Assembly: GCA_039805725.1 (NCBI GenBank)
Contig: JBDLTT010000060.1
Coordinates: 1 to 25,547 of the forward strand
Length of the DNA: 25,547 nt
Source of the DNA: Fluviibacter sp039805725
GTDB taxonomy: Bacteria > Pseudomonadota > Gammaproteobacteria > Burkholderiales > Rhodocyclaceae
Direction: 5' to 3'
Part shown: positions 1 through 8,369 of the stretch, piece after piece
Position numbering within the stretch: position 1 is the first letter of the stretch
Layout: every line of letters begins with the position of its first letter
Made by a program: the position numbers and the translations under genes
The notes under the pieces: generated by a model
What the model was told of the DNA's origin: nothing
Seen by the model: only the letters and a program-made list of their open reading frames with translations
Databases searched by the model: none

Positions 1-1143
1 GCACCGGGCGTGATCTGGCGTAAGTCGGTGTCGCAACCGCTGCAAACCGGTGTTAAGGCGATTGACGCCATGGTGCCGATCGGCCGTGGTCAGCGTGAGC
101 TGATCATTGGTGACCGTCAGACCGGTAAGACCGCCGTTGCCGTTGATACCATCCTGAACCAAAAGGGTCAGGGCGTGACCTGTATCTACGTGGCGGTTGG
201 TCAGAAGGCTTCGACCATCGCCAATGTGGTGCGCACGCTGGAAGAGCACGGCGCGCTGGAGTACACCATCGTTGTCGCCGCGACCGCTTCGGATCCGGCC
301 GCCATGCAGTTCATCGCACCGTACGCCGGCTGCACGATGGGCGAATACTTCCGTGATATCGGCGAAGATGCCCTGATCATTTACGACGATCTGACCAAGC
401 AAGCTTGGGCCTATCGCCAGATTTCGCTGCTGCTGCGTCGTCCGCCGGGCCGCGAAGCCTACCCGGGTGATGTGTTCTATCTGCACTCGCGTCTGCTGGA
501 GCGTGCTGCTCGCGTGAGCGAAGAGTACGTCGAGAAGCTGACCGATGGCGCCGTCAAGGGCAAGACCGGTTCGCTGACCGCGCTACCGGTGATTGAAACC
601 CAGGCGGGTGACGTTTCGGCCTTCGTTCCGACCAATGTCATTTCGATTACCGACGGCCAGATCTTCCTGGAAACCGACCTCTTCAACGCAGGTATCCGTC
701 CGGCTATTAACGCCGGTATCTCGGTGTCGCGTGTGGGTGGTGCTGCTCAGACCAAGATCATCAAGAAGCTGTCGGGCGGTATCCGTACCGACCTCGCCCA
801 GTATCGTGAACTGGCTGCCTTCGCGCAGTTCGCTTCGGATCTGGACGATGCAACCCGCAATCAGCTGGAACGCGGTCGCCGCGTTGTGGAAGTGCTGAAG
901 CAGCCACAGTACGAGCCGCTGAGCATTTCGAAGCAAGCCGTGGTGCTCTACACGATCACCCGTGGCTATGCCGATGATGTGGAAGTGCCGCGCGTTCTGG
1001 AATTTACGCGTAGCCTGATCAGCGACATCGAACACAAGAACGCTGCCCTGATGCAAAAGATGGAGCAGACCAAAGATCTGGACGCTGATTCGGAGAAAGC
1101 ACTCGTTGCTGCCATCGAAGCATTCAAGTCTGCTTGGGTTTGA
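1..1143 (+). CDS. atpA: F1Fo ATP synthase subunit alpha, 3' part (5' end outside window)
   Basis: This is the non-catalytic nucleotide-binding alpha subunit of the membrane-bound F1 ATP synthase, which forms the alpha3beta3 hexamer with AtpD. The frame is open from base 1, and about 380 codons of a family length near 510 are visible. The N-terminal barrel and the true start lie upstream. The Walker A motif GDRQTGKT is at visible residues 37-44, the Walker B region ALIIYDD follows, and the RQISLLLRRPPGREAYPGD and SVSRVGGAAQTK blocks are intact. The tryptophan in TKQAWAYRQIS is usual for betaproteobacterial AtpA. The stop is 14 nt before atpG, so the two are co-transcribed. The GTG at position 10 is internal and is not a start. 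The identification is certain; only the 5' truncation by the window edge limits it. Confidence 0.98.
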   Translation, partial: APGVIWRKSVSQPLQTGVKAIDAMVPIGRGQRELIIGDRQTGKTAVAVDTILNQKGQGVTCIYVAVGQKASTIANVVRTLEEHGALEYTIVVAATASDPAAMQFIAPYAGCTMGEYFRDIGEDALIIYDDLTKQAWAYRQISLLLRRPPGREAYPGDVFYLHSRLLERAARVSEEYVEKLTDGAVKGKTGSLTALPVIETQAGDVSAFVPTNVISITDGQIFLETDLFNAGIRPAINAGISVSRVGGAAQTKIIKKLSGGIRTDLAQYRELAAFAQFASDLDDATRNQLERGRRVVEVLKQPQYEPLSISKQAVVLYTITRGYADDVEVPRVLEFTRSLISDIEHKNAALMQKMEQTKDLDADSEKALVAAIEAFKSAWV

Positions 1144-1157
1144 TCTAGGAGAGCGCC

Positions 1158-2021
1158 ATGCCAAGCGGCAAGGAAATCCGTACTAAGATCAAAAGCGTAG
1201 AAAACACGCGGAAGATCACCAAAGCCATGGAGATGGTGGCGGCATCCAAAATGCGTAAAGCGCAGGAACGGATGCTCAAAGCCCGTCCTTATGGCGAAAA
1301 GATCCGCCGCGTAGCCGCGAATCTTTCGCATGCGCTGTCAGAGTACCGCCATCCGTTCCTCGAGAAGCGTGACCAGATCAAGAAGGTCGGCATCATTCTC
1401 GTGACTTCGGACAAGGGTCTCTGCGGCGGCTTGAACACCAACGTACTGCGTCAACTCGTCAATAAAATGCGCGAGCTTGATGGTAAGAACGTCAAGGTTC
1501 AGGTCACGGCGATTGGTAGCAAAGGCCTCGCTTTCCTCCAGCGCAACGGCGCAGAAATCGTGTCGGATGTCGTCGGTATGGGCGATAACCCGCACATTGA
1601 TAGCCTCATCGGGCCGATCAAGGTGCAGATTGACGCCTTTAACGCCGGAGAAATCGACGAACTGCACATCGCCTACACACGCTTCGTCAACACGATGCGT
1701 CAGGAGCCGGTAGTTGAACAACTGCTGCCCCTGTCAGGTGATGCGGTCGGTTCTGCCAAAACGAGCTGGGACTATGTCTACGAGCCGGATGCCAAGTCCG
1801 TGATCGATGATCTGCTGGTGCGTTATCTCGAGGCGCTGGTTTACCAGTCCGTCGCCGAGAACATCGCATCAGAACAAAGTGCTCGGATGGTGGCCATGAA
1901 GGCCGCTTCCGATAACGCTAAAAACGTAATTGAAGAGCTGAAGCTGGTCTACAACAAGACCCGCCAGGCAGCAATTACCAAAGAGCTGTCCGAGATCGTC
2001 AGCGGCGCAGCAGCGGTTTGA
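1158..2021 (+). CDS. atpG: F1Fo ATP synthase subunit gamma
   Basis: This is the central rotary shaft of the F1 sector, coupling proton-driven rotation of the c-ring to catalysis in the alpha/beta hexamer. The product is 287 aa, a normal length. The N-terminal helix SGKEIRTKIKSVENTRKIT and the C-terminal helix with NVIEELKLVYNKTRQAAITKELSEI are the two conserved ends that form the coiled-coil rotor. The DKGLCGGLN motif lies near residue 90. The ATG is preceded by a clear AGGAGA Shine-Dalgarno. The gene sits in the conserved order atpA-atpG-atpD, 24 nt before atpD. Confidence 0.98.
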   Translation: MPSGKEIRTKIKSVENTRKITKAMEMVAASKMRKAQERMLKARPYGEKIRRVAANLSHALSEYRHPFLEKRDQIKKVGIILVTSDKGLCGGLNTNVLRQLVNKMRELDGKNVKVQVTAIGSKGLAFLQRNGAEIVSDVVGMGDNPHIDSLIGPIKVQIDAFNAGEIDELHIAYTRFVNTMRQEPVVEQLLPLSGDAVGSAKTSWDYVYEPDAKSVIDDLLVRYLEALVYQSVAENIASEQSARMVAMKAASDNAKNVIEELKLVYNKTRQAAITKELSEIVSGAAAV

Positions 2022-2045
2022 TTTTTTTAGATTAGGGATATAACG

Positions 2046-3449
2046 ATGAGTCAAGGAACAGTCGTTCAGTGCATTGGTGCTGTGGTTGATATCCAGTTTC
2101 CGAAAGAGCACATGCCTAAAGTCTTCGAGGCCCTCACCCTCGACGATAGCGCCAGCAATAGCTTGGTGGAATCGGGTCTGACTTTTGAAGTTCAACAACA
2201 GCTCGGTGACGGCATCGCCCGTACGATTGCGCTGGGTTCGACCGACGGTATCCGTCGCGGCATGAAGGTGAACGCTTCGGGCGCACCGATCTCGATCCCG
2301 GTTGGCCACGGTACGCTGGGTCGTATCATGGACGTGCTGGGTCGTCCGATCGACGAAGCCGGCCCGATCGCTTGTGACGAGCGTCGCCCGATTCACCGCG
2401 AAGCCCCGGCGTTCGACGAACTGTCGCCATCGGTGGAACTGCTCGAAACAGGCATCAAGGTGATTGACCTGATCTGCCCGTTCGCTAAGGGCGGTAAAGT
2501 GGGTCTGTTCGGTGGTGCCGGTGTGGGCAAGACCGTGAACATGATGGAACTCATCAACAACATCGCCAAGCAACACTCGGGTCTGTCGGTGTTTGCCGGT
2601 GTGGGTGAGCGTACCCGTGAAGGTAACGACTTCTATCATGAAATGAAGGACTCCAACGTTCTGGATAAAGTCGGCATGGTGTTCGGTCAGATGAACGAAC
2701 CTCCGGGCAACCGTCTCCGCGTCGCGCTGACCGGTCTGACCATGGCCGAGCGTTTCCGTGACGAAGGCCGTGACATCCTGTTCTTCGTGGATAACATCTA
2801 TCGTTACACCCTGGCCGGTACCGAAGTATCCGCGCTGCTGGGTCGTATGCCTTCCGCCGTGGGCTACCAGCCGACACTGGCTGAAGAAATGGGTCGTCTG
2901 CAAGAGCGTATTACCTCGACCAAGACCGGTTCGATTACGTCGATCCAGGCCGTTTACGTGCCTGCCGATGACTTGACCGACCCGTCGCCGGCGACTACCT
3001 TCCTGCACTTGGACTCGACCGTTGTTCTGTCGCGTGACATCGCCGCACTGGGTATCTACCCAGCCGTTGATCCGCTCGACTCGACCTCGCGTCAGCTCGA
3101 CCCGCACGTGGTGGGCGAAGAGCACTACCGTGTTGCCCGTGGCGTTCAGCAAACGCTGCAACGTTACAAAGAACTACGTGACATTATCGCGATTCTGGGT
3201 ATGGACGAACTGGCGCCGGACGACAAGCTCGCCGTTGCCCGCGCCCGTAAGATCCAGCGCTTCCTGTCGCAGCCGTTCCACGTGGCTGAAGTGTTTACCG
3301 GTTCGCCAGGTAAGTACGTTTCGCTCAAAGACACGATCAAGGGCTTCAAGATGATCGTTGAAGGTGAGCTGGATCATCTGCCGGAGCAGGCTTTCTACAT
3401 GGTGGGTTCGATCGAAGAAGCCATCGAGAAGGCTAAGACCCTGCAGTAA
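2046..3449 (+). CDS. atpD: F1Fo ATP synthase subunit beta
   Basis: This is the catalytic beta subunit, which makes ATP from ADP and phosphate on the cytoplasmic F1 head. The product is 467 aa, full length. Walker A GGAGVGKT is at residues 156-163, the catalytic glutamate motif GERTREG at 187-193, and Walker B ILFFVDN at about 244-250. The C-terminal lever that contacts gamma and epsilon, usually DELSEED, reads DELAPDD at 387-393. From family knowledge, DELAP(E/D)D forms are normal in betaproteobacteria. The NIYRYT variant at about 250-255 fits the same group. Translation starts at ATG after TTAGGGATATAACG. A GC-rich hairpin lies between this gene and atpC. Confidence 0.98.
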   Translation: MSQGTVVQCIGAVVDIQFPKEHMPKVFEALTLDDSASNSLVESGLTFEVQQQLGDGIARTIALGSTDGIRRGMKVNASGAPISIPVGHGTLGRIMDVLGRPIDEAGPIACDERRPIHREAPAFDELSPSVELLETGIKVIDLICPFAKGGKVGLFGGAGVGKTVNMMELINNIAKQHSGLSVFAGVGERTREGNDFYHEMKDSNVLDKVGMVFGQMNEPPGNRLRVALTGLTMAERFRDEGRDILFFVDNIYRYTLAGTEVSALLGRMPSAVGYQPTLAEEMGRLQERITSTKTGSITSIQAVYVPADDLTDPSPATTFLHLDSTVVLSRDIAALGIYPAVDPLDSTSRQLDPHVVGEEHYRVARGVQQTLQRYKELRDIIAILGMDELAPDDKLAVARARKIQRFLSQPFHVAEVFTGSPGKYVSLKDTIKGFKMIVEGELDHLPEQAFYMVGSIEEAIEKAKTLQ

Positions 3450-3466
3450 TCCCGAGTTCCATCCCC

Positions 3467-3490
3467 CCGCCGCGTTGCAAGACGCGGCGG
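3467..3490 (+). promoter_or_regulatory. Intercistronic hairpin between atpD and atpC
   Basis: CCGCCGCGT and ACGCGGCGG form a perfect 9-bp stem around a 6-nt loop (TGCAAG). The stem ends 3 nt before the AGGAGC ribosome-binding site of atpC. No T-tract follows, so it is not a classical terminator. It could act as a processing or stability element, or as a damper on epsilon translation. The structure is seen directly; its role is inferred. Confidence 0.6.
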
Positions 3491-3503
3491 ATCAGGAGCA
3501 AAT

Positions 3504-3923
3504 ATGGCATTAAGAATTCATGTAGACGTCGTCAGCGCCGAAGAAAAAATCTTCTCGGGTGAAGCTGATCACGTGGTGCTGCCGGGTGAGTCTGGCGAGC
3601 TGGGTATCTGGCCACGCCACACCCCGCTGCTGACCCGTATCCGTCCGGGTGCCGTTCGTATCAAACTGCCGGAAGGTGGCGAGGAATTCGTCTACGTTTC
3701 CGGTGGCATGCTAGAAGTGCAGCCGACCATGGTGACCGTGCTGGCAGACACTGCCATCCGTGCCCATGATCTGGACGAAGCCCGTGCCCTGCAAGCGAAG
3801 AAGGCCGCTGAAGAAGCGCTGAAAAATCGTACCACCGATATGGACTACGCCAAGGCAGAAGCCGAGCTGGCTGATTCGATTGGTCAGCTGGCCGCGATCA
3901 AGAAGTTGCGTTCGCGACAGTAA
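3504..3923 (+). CDS. atpC: F1Fo ATP synthase subunit epsilon
   Basis: This is the small epsilon subunit of the F1 stalk, which binds gamma and the c-ring and can inhibit ATP hydrolysis. The product is 139 aa, the usual length. The N-terminal beta-sandwich carries VVSAEEKIFSGEADHVVLPG and the GELGIWPRHTPLL block. The C-terminal two-helix regulatory domain is present (about 88-139, with ALQAKKAAEEAL and AEAELADSIGQLAAIKKLR). The ATG follows AGGAGCAAAT. The gene ends the atp operon and is followed at once by a strong hairpin terminator. Confidence 0.97.
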   Translation: MALRIHVDVVSAEEKIFSGEADHVVLPGESGELGIWPRHTPLLTRIRPGAVRIKLPEGGEEFVYVSGGMLEVQPTMVTVLADTAIRAHDLDEARALQAKKAAEEALKNRTTDMDYAKAEAELADSIGQLAAIKKLRSRQ

Positions 3924-3943
3924 GCGTTACACGGTATTAAGAG

Positions 3944-3969
3944 CAAAGGCCACCTTCGGGTGGCCTTTG
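3944..3969 (+). terminator. Bidirectional terminator between atpC and ubiJ
   Basis: An 11-bp perfect stem (CAAAGGCCACC / GGTGGCCTTTG) closes on a stable TTCG tetraloop and is followed by TCTTT on the + strand and by a T-rich TTGCTCTT on the - strand. It lies between the convergent ends of atpC (stop at 3923) and ubiJ (stop at 3990), so it probably ends both transcripts. Confidence 0.85.
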
Positions 3970-3989
3970 TCTTTGGAAACCAACGAATT

Positions 3990-4571
3990 TTAGCGGCTGA
4001 GCCGCTCTATCTGGGACTGTAAGCGGGCAACATCATTACGGAGCGTGTCTACCTCCGCCATGAACCGCGCGACCTCTTCATTGGGAACGATCACCGAGTG
4101 GCCCTCAGCCACGTGTTCGGAGAACTGATCCTTCAAACGCGCCACGAGTTGCGCTGCACTCTGCTTGAGACTATAAAACAGCCCCATGGCGCGATGTGCG
4201 GCGATATCGCCAATCTTGCTGGCCAGAAAGGCCTCGGGATCGGGACGAATGTTATCCAGCACGTCATTGACCGCATTAGCTAGGTCGATATTGCCACGAA
4301 TCCTAGCAGCCTTGATCATGCCGTGCCGGCCATGGCTGATGAAGCGTGATGCGGCGTCCGCCGGCAGGTCGATCGACAAGCTTGGCTCGTCTTCACCAAA
4401 GACTTCATGTGCCGCCAATAGACCATTGGGTTCAATGGTGTAGCGAACGATCTGTTTGTCGGCCAAGCTGATGCGCACCGAAGACCCCGAAAACGGGGCA
4501 AGTCGCTTCATCGCCCACGCGTCATCGCTGAGCGCACGATTGATGACCGGGAGAGACAGACTGTTCAGCAC
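3990..4571 (-). CDS. ubiJ: Ubiquinone biosynthesis accessory factor UbiJ (SCP2 domain)
   Basis: The 193-aa protein has an N-terminal sterol-carrier-protein-2-like fold (about 15-115, including SLSIDLPADAASRFI and ARIRGNIDLANAVNDVL) and a C-terminal coiled coil (about 160-193, VARFMAEVDTLRNDVARLQ). This is the layout of UbiJ, the lipid-binding accessory protein of the soluble ubiquinone biosynthesis complex. It starts with GTG 12 nt after the ubiE stop, so it is probably translated from the same message. In many proteobacteria ubiB comes next, but here the gene converges directly on atpC and ubiB is not in the window. The product name rests on domain layout and on adjacency to ubiE. Confidence 0.88.
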   Translation of the reverse strand: MLNSLSLPVINRALSDDAWAMKRLAPFSGSSVRISLADKQIVRYTIEPNGLLAAHEVFGEDEPSLSIDLPADAASRFISHGRHGMIKAARIRGNIDLANAVNDVLDNIRPDPEAFLASKIGDIAAHRAMGLFYSLKQSAAQLVARLKDQFSEHVAEGHSVIVPNEEVARFMAEVDTLRNDVARLQSQIERLSR

Positions 4572-4583
4572 GTCAGAGATCCG

Positions 4584-5339
4584 TCAGAATTTCTCGCCGA
4601 TATGAAGCGCTACTACGCCGCCGGTGAGATTGTGATATGCCACGCGGTCAAAACCCACGCCCTCCATCATCTGTTTAAGCGTTTCCTGATCCGGGTGCAT
4701 ACGGATTGATTCGGCCAGATAACGATAGCTGTCGGCATCATTGGCAACAACCTTGCCTACGCGTGGAATAACCTGAAACGAATAGAAATCATAGACAGGC
4801 GCCAGCAACGGCGTGACCTTGGAAAACTCCAACACCATGAGTTTGCCGCCCGGCTTTAGTACCCGGCGCATCTCGGTCAGTGCGGCATCCTTATGGGTCA
4901 TATTGCGAAGACCAAAGGCCACGGTGACGATGTCGAAGTAGCCATCCGGAAACGGCAATCTTTCGGCATCGCACTGAGCTGTCTCAACAACCGTCCCATG
5001 ATTGAGCAAACGATCACGCCCACAAGTGAGCATGGCGTTATTGATGTCCGTGAGCCAGACTTCGCCACGAGCGCCAACCTTCTTGGCAAAAGCTTTGGCT
5101 AGGTCGCCAGTGCCGCCCGCGATATCAAGTACCTTCATGCTCGGTTTCACACCGCTACGGGCAATAGTAAAGATCTTCCAGAGGCGATGTAAGCCACCCG
5201 ACATCAGATCGTTCATGACGTCGTACTTGGTGGCGACCGAATCAAAGACCTGGCGCACACGACCAGCCTTTTCACGCTCGTCGATGGTTTCATAACCGAA
5301 GTGCGTGGTCTGGGATGAATGCTTATCTTGTTGAGTCAC
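4584..5339 (-). CDS. ubiE: Ubiquinone/menaquinone C-methyltransferase UbiE
   Basis: This enzyme is the SAM-dependent C-methyltransferase that converts the demethylated benzoquinol (or demethylmenaquinol) intermediate in quinone biosynthesis. The GTG at 5339 was chosen as the start. It gives 251 aa, the standard UbiE length, begins MTQQDKHSSQTTHFGYETI, and has AAGG at a good distance inside the end of the preceding gene. The frame stays open upstream to 5609, but that part only shadows the DUF971 gene. The SAM-binding motif VLDIAGGTGDL is at residues 70-80, with TDIN near 98, DAERLPFPDG at 124-133, FGLRNM at 142-147 and VLKPGG at 160-165. It lies 1 nt after the DUF971 stop and just before ubiJ. 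Confidence 0.96.
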   Translation of the reverse strand: MTQQDKHSSQTTHFGYETIDEREKAGRVRQVFDSVATKYDVMNDLMSGGLHRLWKIFTIARSGVKPSMKVLDIAGGTGDLAKAFAKKVGARGEVWLTDINNAMLTCGRDRLLNHGTVVETAQCDAERLPFPDGYFDIVTVAFGLRNMTHKDAALTEMRRVLKPGGKLMVLEFSKVTPLLAPVYDFYSFQVIPRVGKVVANDADSYRYLAESIRMHPDQETLKQMMEGVGFDRVAYHNLTGGVVALHIGEKF

Positions 5340-5340
5340 G

Positions 5341-5715
5341 TTATGCCTTGCGCGTATGACCGGCCGCTTGAAGCCGTTGTAGGTAAGTTTGCCAGAGTGC
5401 CTGATGCCCGGTGGCGAATTCGTGGAGGATGTCCCAAGAGTATAGACCGCTGTCGTGGCCATCCGAAAATACCAGTTTGACGGCGTAATTTCCCACGGGC
5501 TCAATACCGGTGATGAATACGTCTTCCTTGCCGATCTGCAGGACCTCATTACCCTGCCCATGGCCGCGCACCTCTGCCGACGGTGAGTAGACCCGGAGAA
5601 ATTCAGCACTCAGGGAAACCTCACCCAGATCCGGGTAGCTTAAGATCAAAATTCGCCCCCCAGAGCGTAGCCGAAGCTCGTCTGGTACGGGGGTGTTGTT
5701 CTGCAGGCCAGCCAT
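5341..5715 (-). CDS. DUF971 family protein (gamma-butyrobetaine hydroxylase-like N-terminal domain)
   Basis: This is a 124-aa single-domain protein. The stretch VKLVFSDGHDSGLYSWDIL at about residues 79-97 is the signature of the DUF971 fold, which elsewhere forms the N-terminal domain of gamma-butyrobetaine and trimethyllysine hydroxylases. Stand-alone copies are common beside ubiE in betaproteobacteria. Proposed links to iron-sulfur or quinone metabolism remain inference. The ATG overlaps the topB stop by one base (TAATG), which indicates translational coupling. UbiE follows 1 nt after its stop. There is no signal peptide or membrane segment, so it should be cytoplasmic. Confidence 0.9.
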   Translation of the reverse strand: MAGLQNNTPVPDELRLRSGGRILILSYPDLGEVSLSAEFLRVYSPSAEVRGHGQGNEVLQIGKEDVFITGIEPVGNYAVKLVFSDGHDSGLYSWDILHEFATGHQALWQTYLQRLQAAGHTRKA

Positions 5716-8297
5716 TATTCCTTGGCTTTGACGACCTTCTTCGCCGCCGCTTTCTTCGTTACTGGTTTCTTTGCCGCGGGTTTTTTAGCGGCAGGCTTCT
5801 TCACCGGTTCAGCAGCATCTGCTGAGGCTTTGGCCTTGGTGGGGGCTTTCGCTGCGGCCTTCTTCTCGGGGCGTGGCTCAAACTCGAAGCCAACCTTGCC
5901 ATCTTTGTCCAAGGCGAGGAATGCCGAGAATTTGCGGCGGGTGCGTGCCGAGACAAACTCTTTGAGCAGATCCGTCTTGCCGCTGCTGAGTAGTTTCGAC
6001 ATTTGTTCGGCGTCGATGGGCTGCTGCAGAATGATCTGGCCAGAGCGGAAGGTACAGCTCTTTTCAGGGCCAACGGATTTTTCACAAACATACGATGTGA
6101 CGTACGGATAAACGTTGGCCGCGCACTTGGGGCACTTGCCAACGCTGGCTACGCCCGAGAAGTCGACGGGCTCCGTGGATGCATCATCGGATTGACCGAA
6201 GTCGAAGGCCGGTTGGTGCTCGTCGTTGAGTTTGATCAGCGCGGCAAATGGACGCCCCATTTTGTTGCGGAAGCCATTGAGCGGGCCAACCTGGCGCTCT
6301 TTGATCAGCGTTTCGATTTCGGCGGCTTCAAACTGGCGCCCGGCCACGGTTTTCCACAGACCATAGTCGCAGCTACCGCACTGGAATTTTTTGTAGGTTT
6401 CCTTCATCACGCCGCCGCACTTCGGGCAAGGCGTGGTCAGCGTGCCGAAGTCGCCAGGGATGGTGTCGTGTTCGTAGTTCTTTGCCTTGGCGACCATGTC
6501 TTCGGTCATCTGGGCGATCTCGGCCATGAACTGTTTGCGCGAGAGCTCGCCGCGCTCCATACTGGCCAGCTTGGATTCCCATTCGCCGGTGAGTTCTGGC
6601 GAGGTCAGGGCCGTGACGCCCAAGCCGTTGAGCAGGGTCATCAGGTTAAAGGCCTTGGCCATCGGAATCAGTTCGCGGCCTTCGCGCAGCAGATACTGTT
6701 CGGTGAGCAAGCCTTCGATGATCTGGGCGCGGGTGGCCGGGGTGCCCAGACCGCGACCAGCCATGGCGGCGCGCAGTTCGTCATCGTCAATGCGCTTGCC
6801 GGCGCTTTCCATGGCGGACAGGAGCGTGGCTTCGGAATAGCGGGCGGGCGGGCGGGTAGCCGAGGCTTTAAGGCGCACATCCTCGGTCTTCACTGATTCG
6901 CCATCGGTGACGGCCGGTAGGTTCGTTTCTTCGTCGCTCTCTTCTTTGCCATACACGGTGAGCCAGCCCTTTTTGACCAGGACTTTGCCCTCGGTCTTGA
7001 AGGGGTGCTTGCCCACACGGGTAATGCGGGTGGTGACCAGGTATTCGGCGGCCGGGTAGAAGACGGAGAGGAAACGACGCACCACGAAGTCGTAAAGCTT
7101 GGCTTCGACGTCCGACAGGCTCTTGGGTACCGTGCCGGTCGGGATGATGGCGAAGTGATCCGAGATCTTGGTGTTGTTGAAGATACGCTTGTTCGGTTTG
7201 ACCCAGCCCTCTTTCACGATTTCGTTGGCGAAGGGGGCATAAAGATCCGGCAGGCCGGCCAGCACATTGTGCACGGTGGGCAGGTAGTCTTCTGGCAGGG
7301 CGCGCGAATCGGTCCGCGGATAGGTCAGGACTTTGTGTTTTTCATAGAGTGCCTGGGCGATCGACAGCGTGGTCTTGGCGGAGAAGCCAAAGCGCGTGTT
7401 CGCTTCACGTTGTAAGCTCGTTAGGTCAAAAAGCAGGGGAGATAGCCGATTTTCCGGTTTTGCAGTGTCGGTGACGATGCCGGGTTTGCCTAGGCATTCG
7501 CCGCGGATCGATTCGGCTTGCTGTTCTTGCCACAGACGCTCGGCGCGGGCGTGTTCGTCCTCGCCCTTTTTGAAGCCTTCATCGAACCAGCGGCCGGTAT
7601 AAGTGCCGCCGGCTGCCAGGAATTCGCCTTCAACTTCCCAGTAGTTACGGGGCACAAAGGCGCGAATTTCTTTTTCGCGTTCAACGACCAGAGACAGGGT
7701 CGGCGTCTGGACGCGGCCCACGGTGGTGAGGTGGAAGCCGCCGGTTTTGGAGTTAAACGCCGTCATGGCACGGGTACCGTTGATGCCAACCAGCCAGTCG
7801 GATTCCGAGCGGCAAACGGCGGCATCGCCCAGACCTTGCATTTCTGCGCCATCACGCAAGTGCTTGAAGCCGTCCTGGATGGCTTCTTTGGTCATCGATT
7901 GCAGCCACAGGCGCTGGACGGGCACTTTGGTCTTGGCGTACTGCGCAATGTAATTGAAGATCAGCTCGCCTTCGCGCCCCGCATCGCAGGCGTTGATGAG
8001 GCCGTCGATATCCTTGCGGCGAAGTAACTTCTGCAGCACTTTCAGGCGGGGCGCTGACTTCTCGATGGGTTGGAGATCAAAATGCGGCGGGATCACCGGT
8101 AGATGTGCGAAGGTCCATTTGCCGCGTTTGACTTCGAACTCTTCCGGGCAGATCAGCGCCAGTAGGTGGCCTACGGCCGACGAGAGCACATAGTCGTCGC
8201 TTTCATAGTAATCGTCATGCTTGGTAAAGCCACCCAGCGCCTTGGAAATATCCAGGGCGACGGAAGGTTTTTCGGCAATGATCAGCTTTTTTCCCAT
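5715..8297 (-). CDS. topB: DNA topoisomerase III (type IA)
   Basis: This type IA topoisomerase relaxes or decatenates DNA through a 5'-phosphotyrosine intermediate. The ATG at 8297 starts MGKKLIIAEKPSVALDISKAL, the conserved TOPRIM N-terminus; the upstream in-frame stretch to 8375 has no family similarity. The start gives 860 aa. TOPRIM Glu9 and the DAGREGE motif at 105-111 bind Mg2+. The active-site Tyr326 lies in LTYPRTDS. After the core come two cysteine zinc-ribbon-like modules (CPKCGG...CGSC and CPKC...CEK...C) with topo C-terminal repeats. The protein ends in a basic Lys/Ala/Pro tail built from KKPAAKKPAA-type repeats (last ~45 aa), probably a DNA-binding extension. The extra ribbons and tail make it longer than E. 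coli TopB (about 650 aa). No strong Shine-Dalgarno precedes the ATG. Confidence 0.95.
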   Translation of the reverse strand: MGKKLIIAEKPSVALDISKALGGFTKHDDYYESDDYVLSSAVGHLLALICPEEFEVKRGKWTFAHLPVIPPHFDLQPIEKSAPRLKVLQKLLRRKDIDGLINACDAGREGELIFNYIAQYAKTKVPVQRLWLQSMTKEAIQDGFKHLRDGAEMQGLGDAAVCRSESDWLVGINGTRAMTAFNSKTGGFHLTTVGRVQTPTLSLVVEREKEIRAFVPRNYWEVEGEFLAAGGTYTGRWFDEGFKKGEDEHARAERLWQEQQAESIRGECLGKPGIVTDTAKPENRLSPLLFDLTSLQREANTRFGFSAKTTLSIAQALYEKHKVLTYPRTDSRALPEDYLPTVHNVLAGLPDLYAPFANEIVKEGWVKPNKRIFNNTKISDHFAIIPTGTVPKSLSDVEAKLYDFVVRRFLSVFYPAAEYLVTTRITRVGKHPFKTEGKVLVKKGWLTVYGKEESDEETNLPAVTDGESVKTEDVRLKASATRPPARYSEATLLSAMESAGKRIDDDELRAAMAGRGLGTPATRAQIIEGLLTEQYLLREGRELIPMAKAFNLMTLLNGLGVTALTSPELTGEWESKLASMERGELSRKQFMAEIAQMTEDMVAKAKNYEHDTIPGDFGTLTTPCPKCGGVMKETYKKFQCGSCDYGLWKTVAGRQFEAAEIETLIKERQVGPLNGFRNKMGRPFAALIKLNDEHQPAFDFGQSDDASTEPVDFSGVASVGKCPKCAANVYPYVTSYVCEKSVGPEKSCTFRSGQIILQQPIDAEQMSKLLSSGKTDLLKEFVSARTRRKFSAFLALDKDGKVGFEFEPRPEKKAAAKAPTKAKASADAAEPVKKPAAKKPAAKKPVTKKAAAKKVVKAKE

Positions 8298-8369
8298 GGG
8301 GTGAGGTCTCGTCCCGGAGGTATGCGGGTCGGGCGGATGCCCGGCCACGGCCCGGTATTCATAGTTGGC

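Noticed and set aside
387..393. AtpD DELAPDD in place of DELSEED as a novelty (residue numbers of AtpD, not bases)
   Set aside because: DELAP(E/D)D variants are known in betaproteobacterial beta subunits, so this supports taxonomy rather than novelty.
1869..3161. 430-codon open frame antisense to atpD
   Set aside because: It mirrors the strong codon bias of atpD on the other strand, is His/Arg/Thr-rich without domains, and has no ribosome-binding site.
5340..5609. N-terminal extension of ubiE by about 90 residues
   Set aside because: It lies inside the DUF971 gene in another frame, has no UbiE similarity, and the GTG at 5339 gives the exact family length with a good ribosome-binding site.
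5775..5800. A-rich slippery-looking run in the topB tail (frameshift site)
   Set aside because: The frame does not place a proper X XXY YYZ heptamer on codon boundaries, and no downstream stimulatory structure or useful alternative frame was seen.
6003..6896. 297-codon open frame antisense to topB
   Set aside because: It is a shadow of the topB reading frame with low-complexity composition and no recognisable domain.
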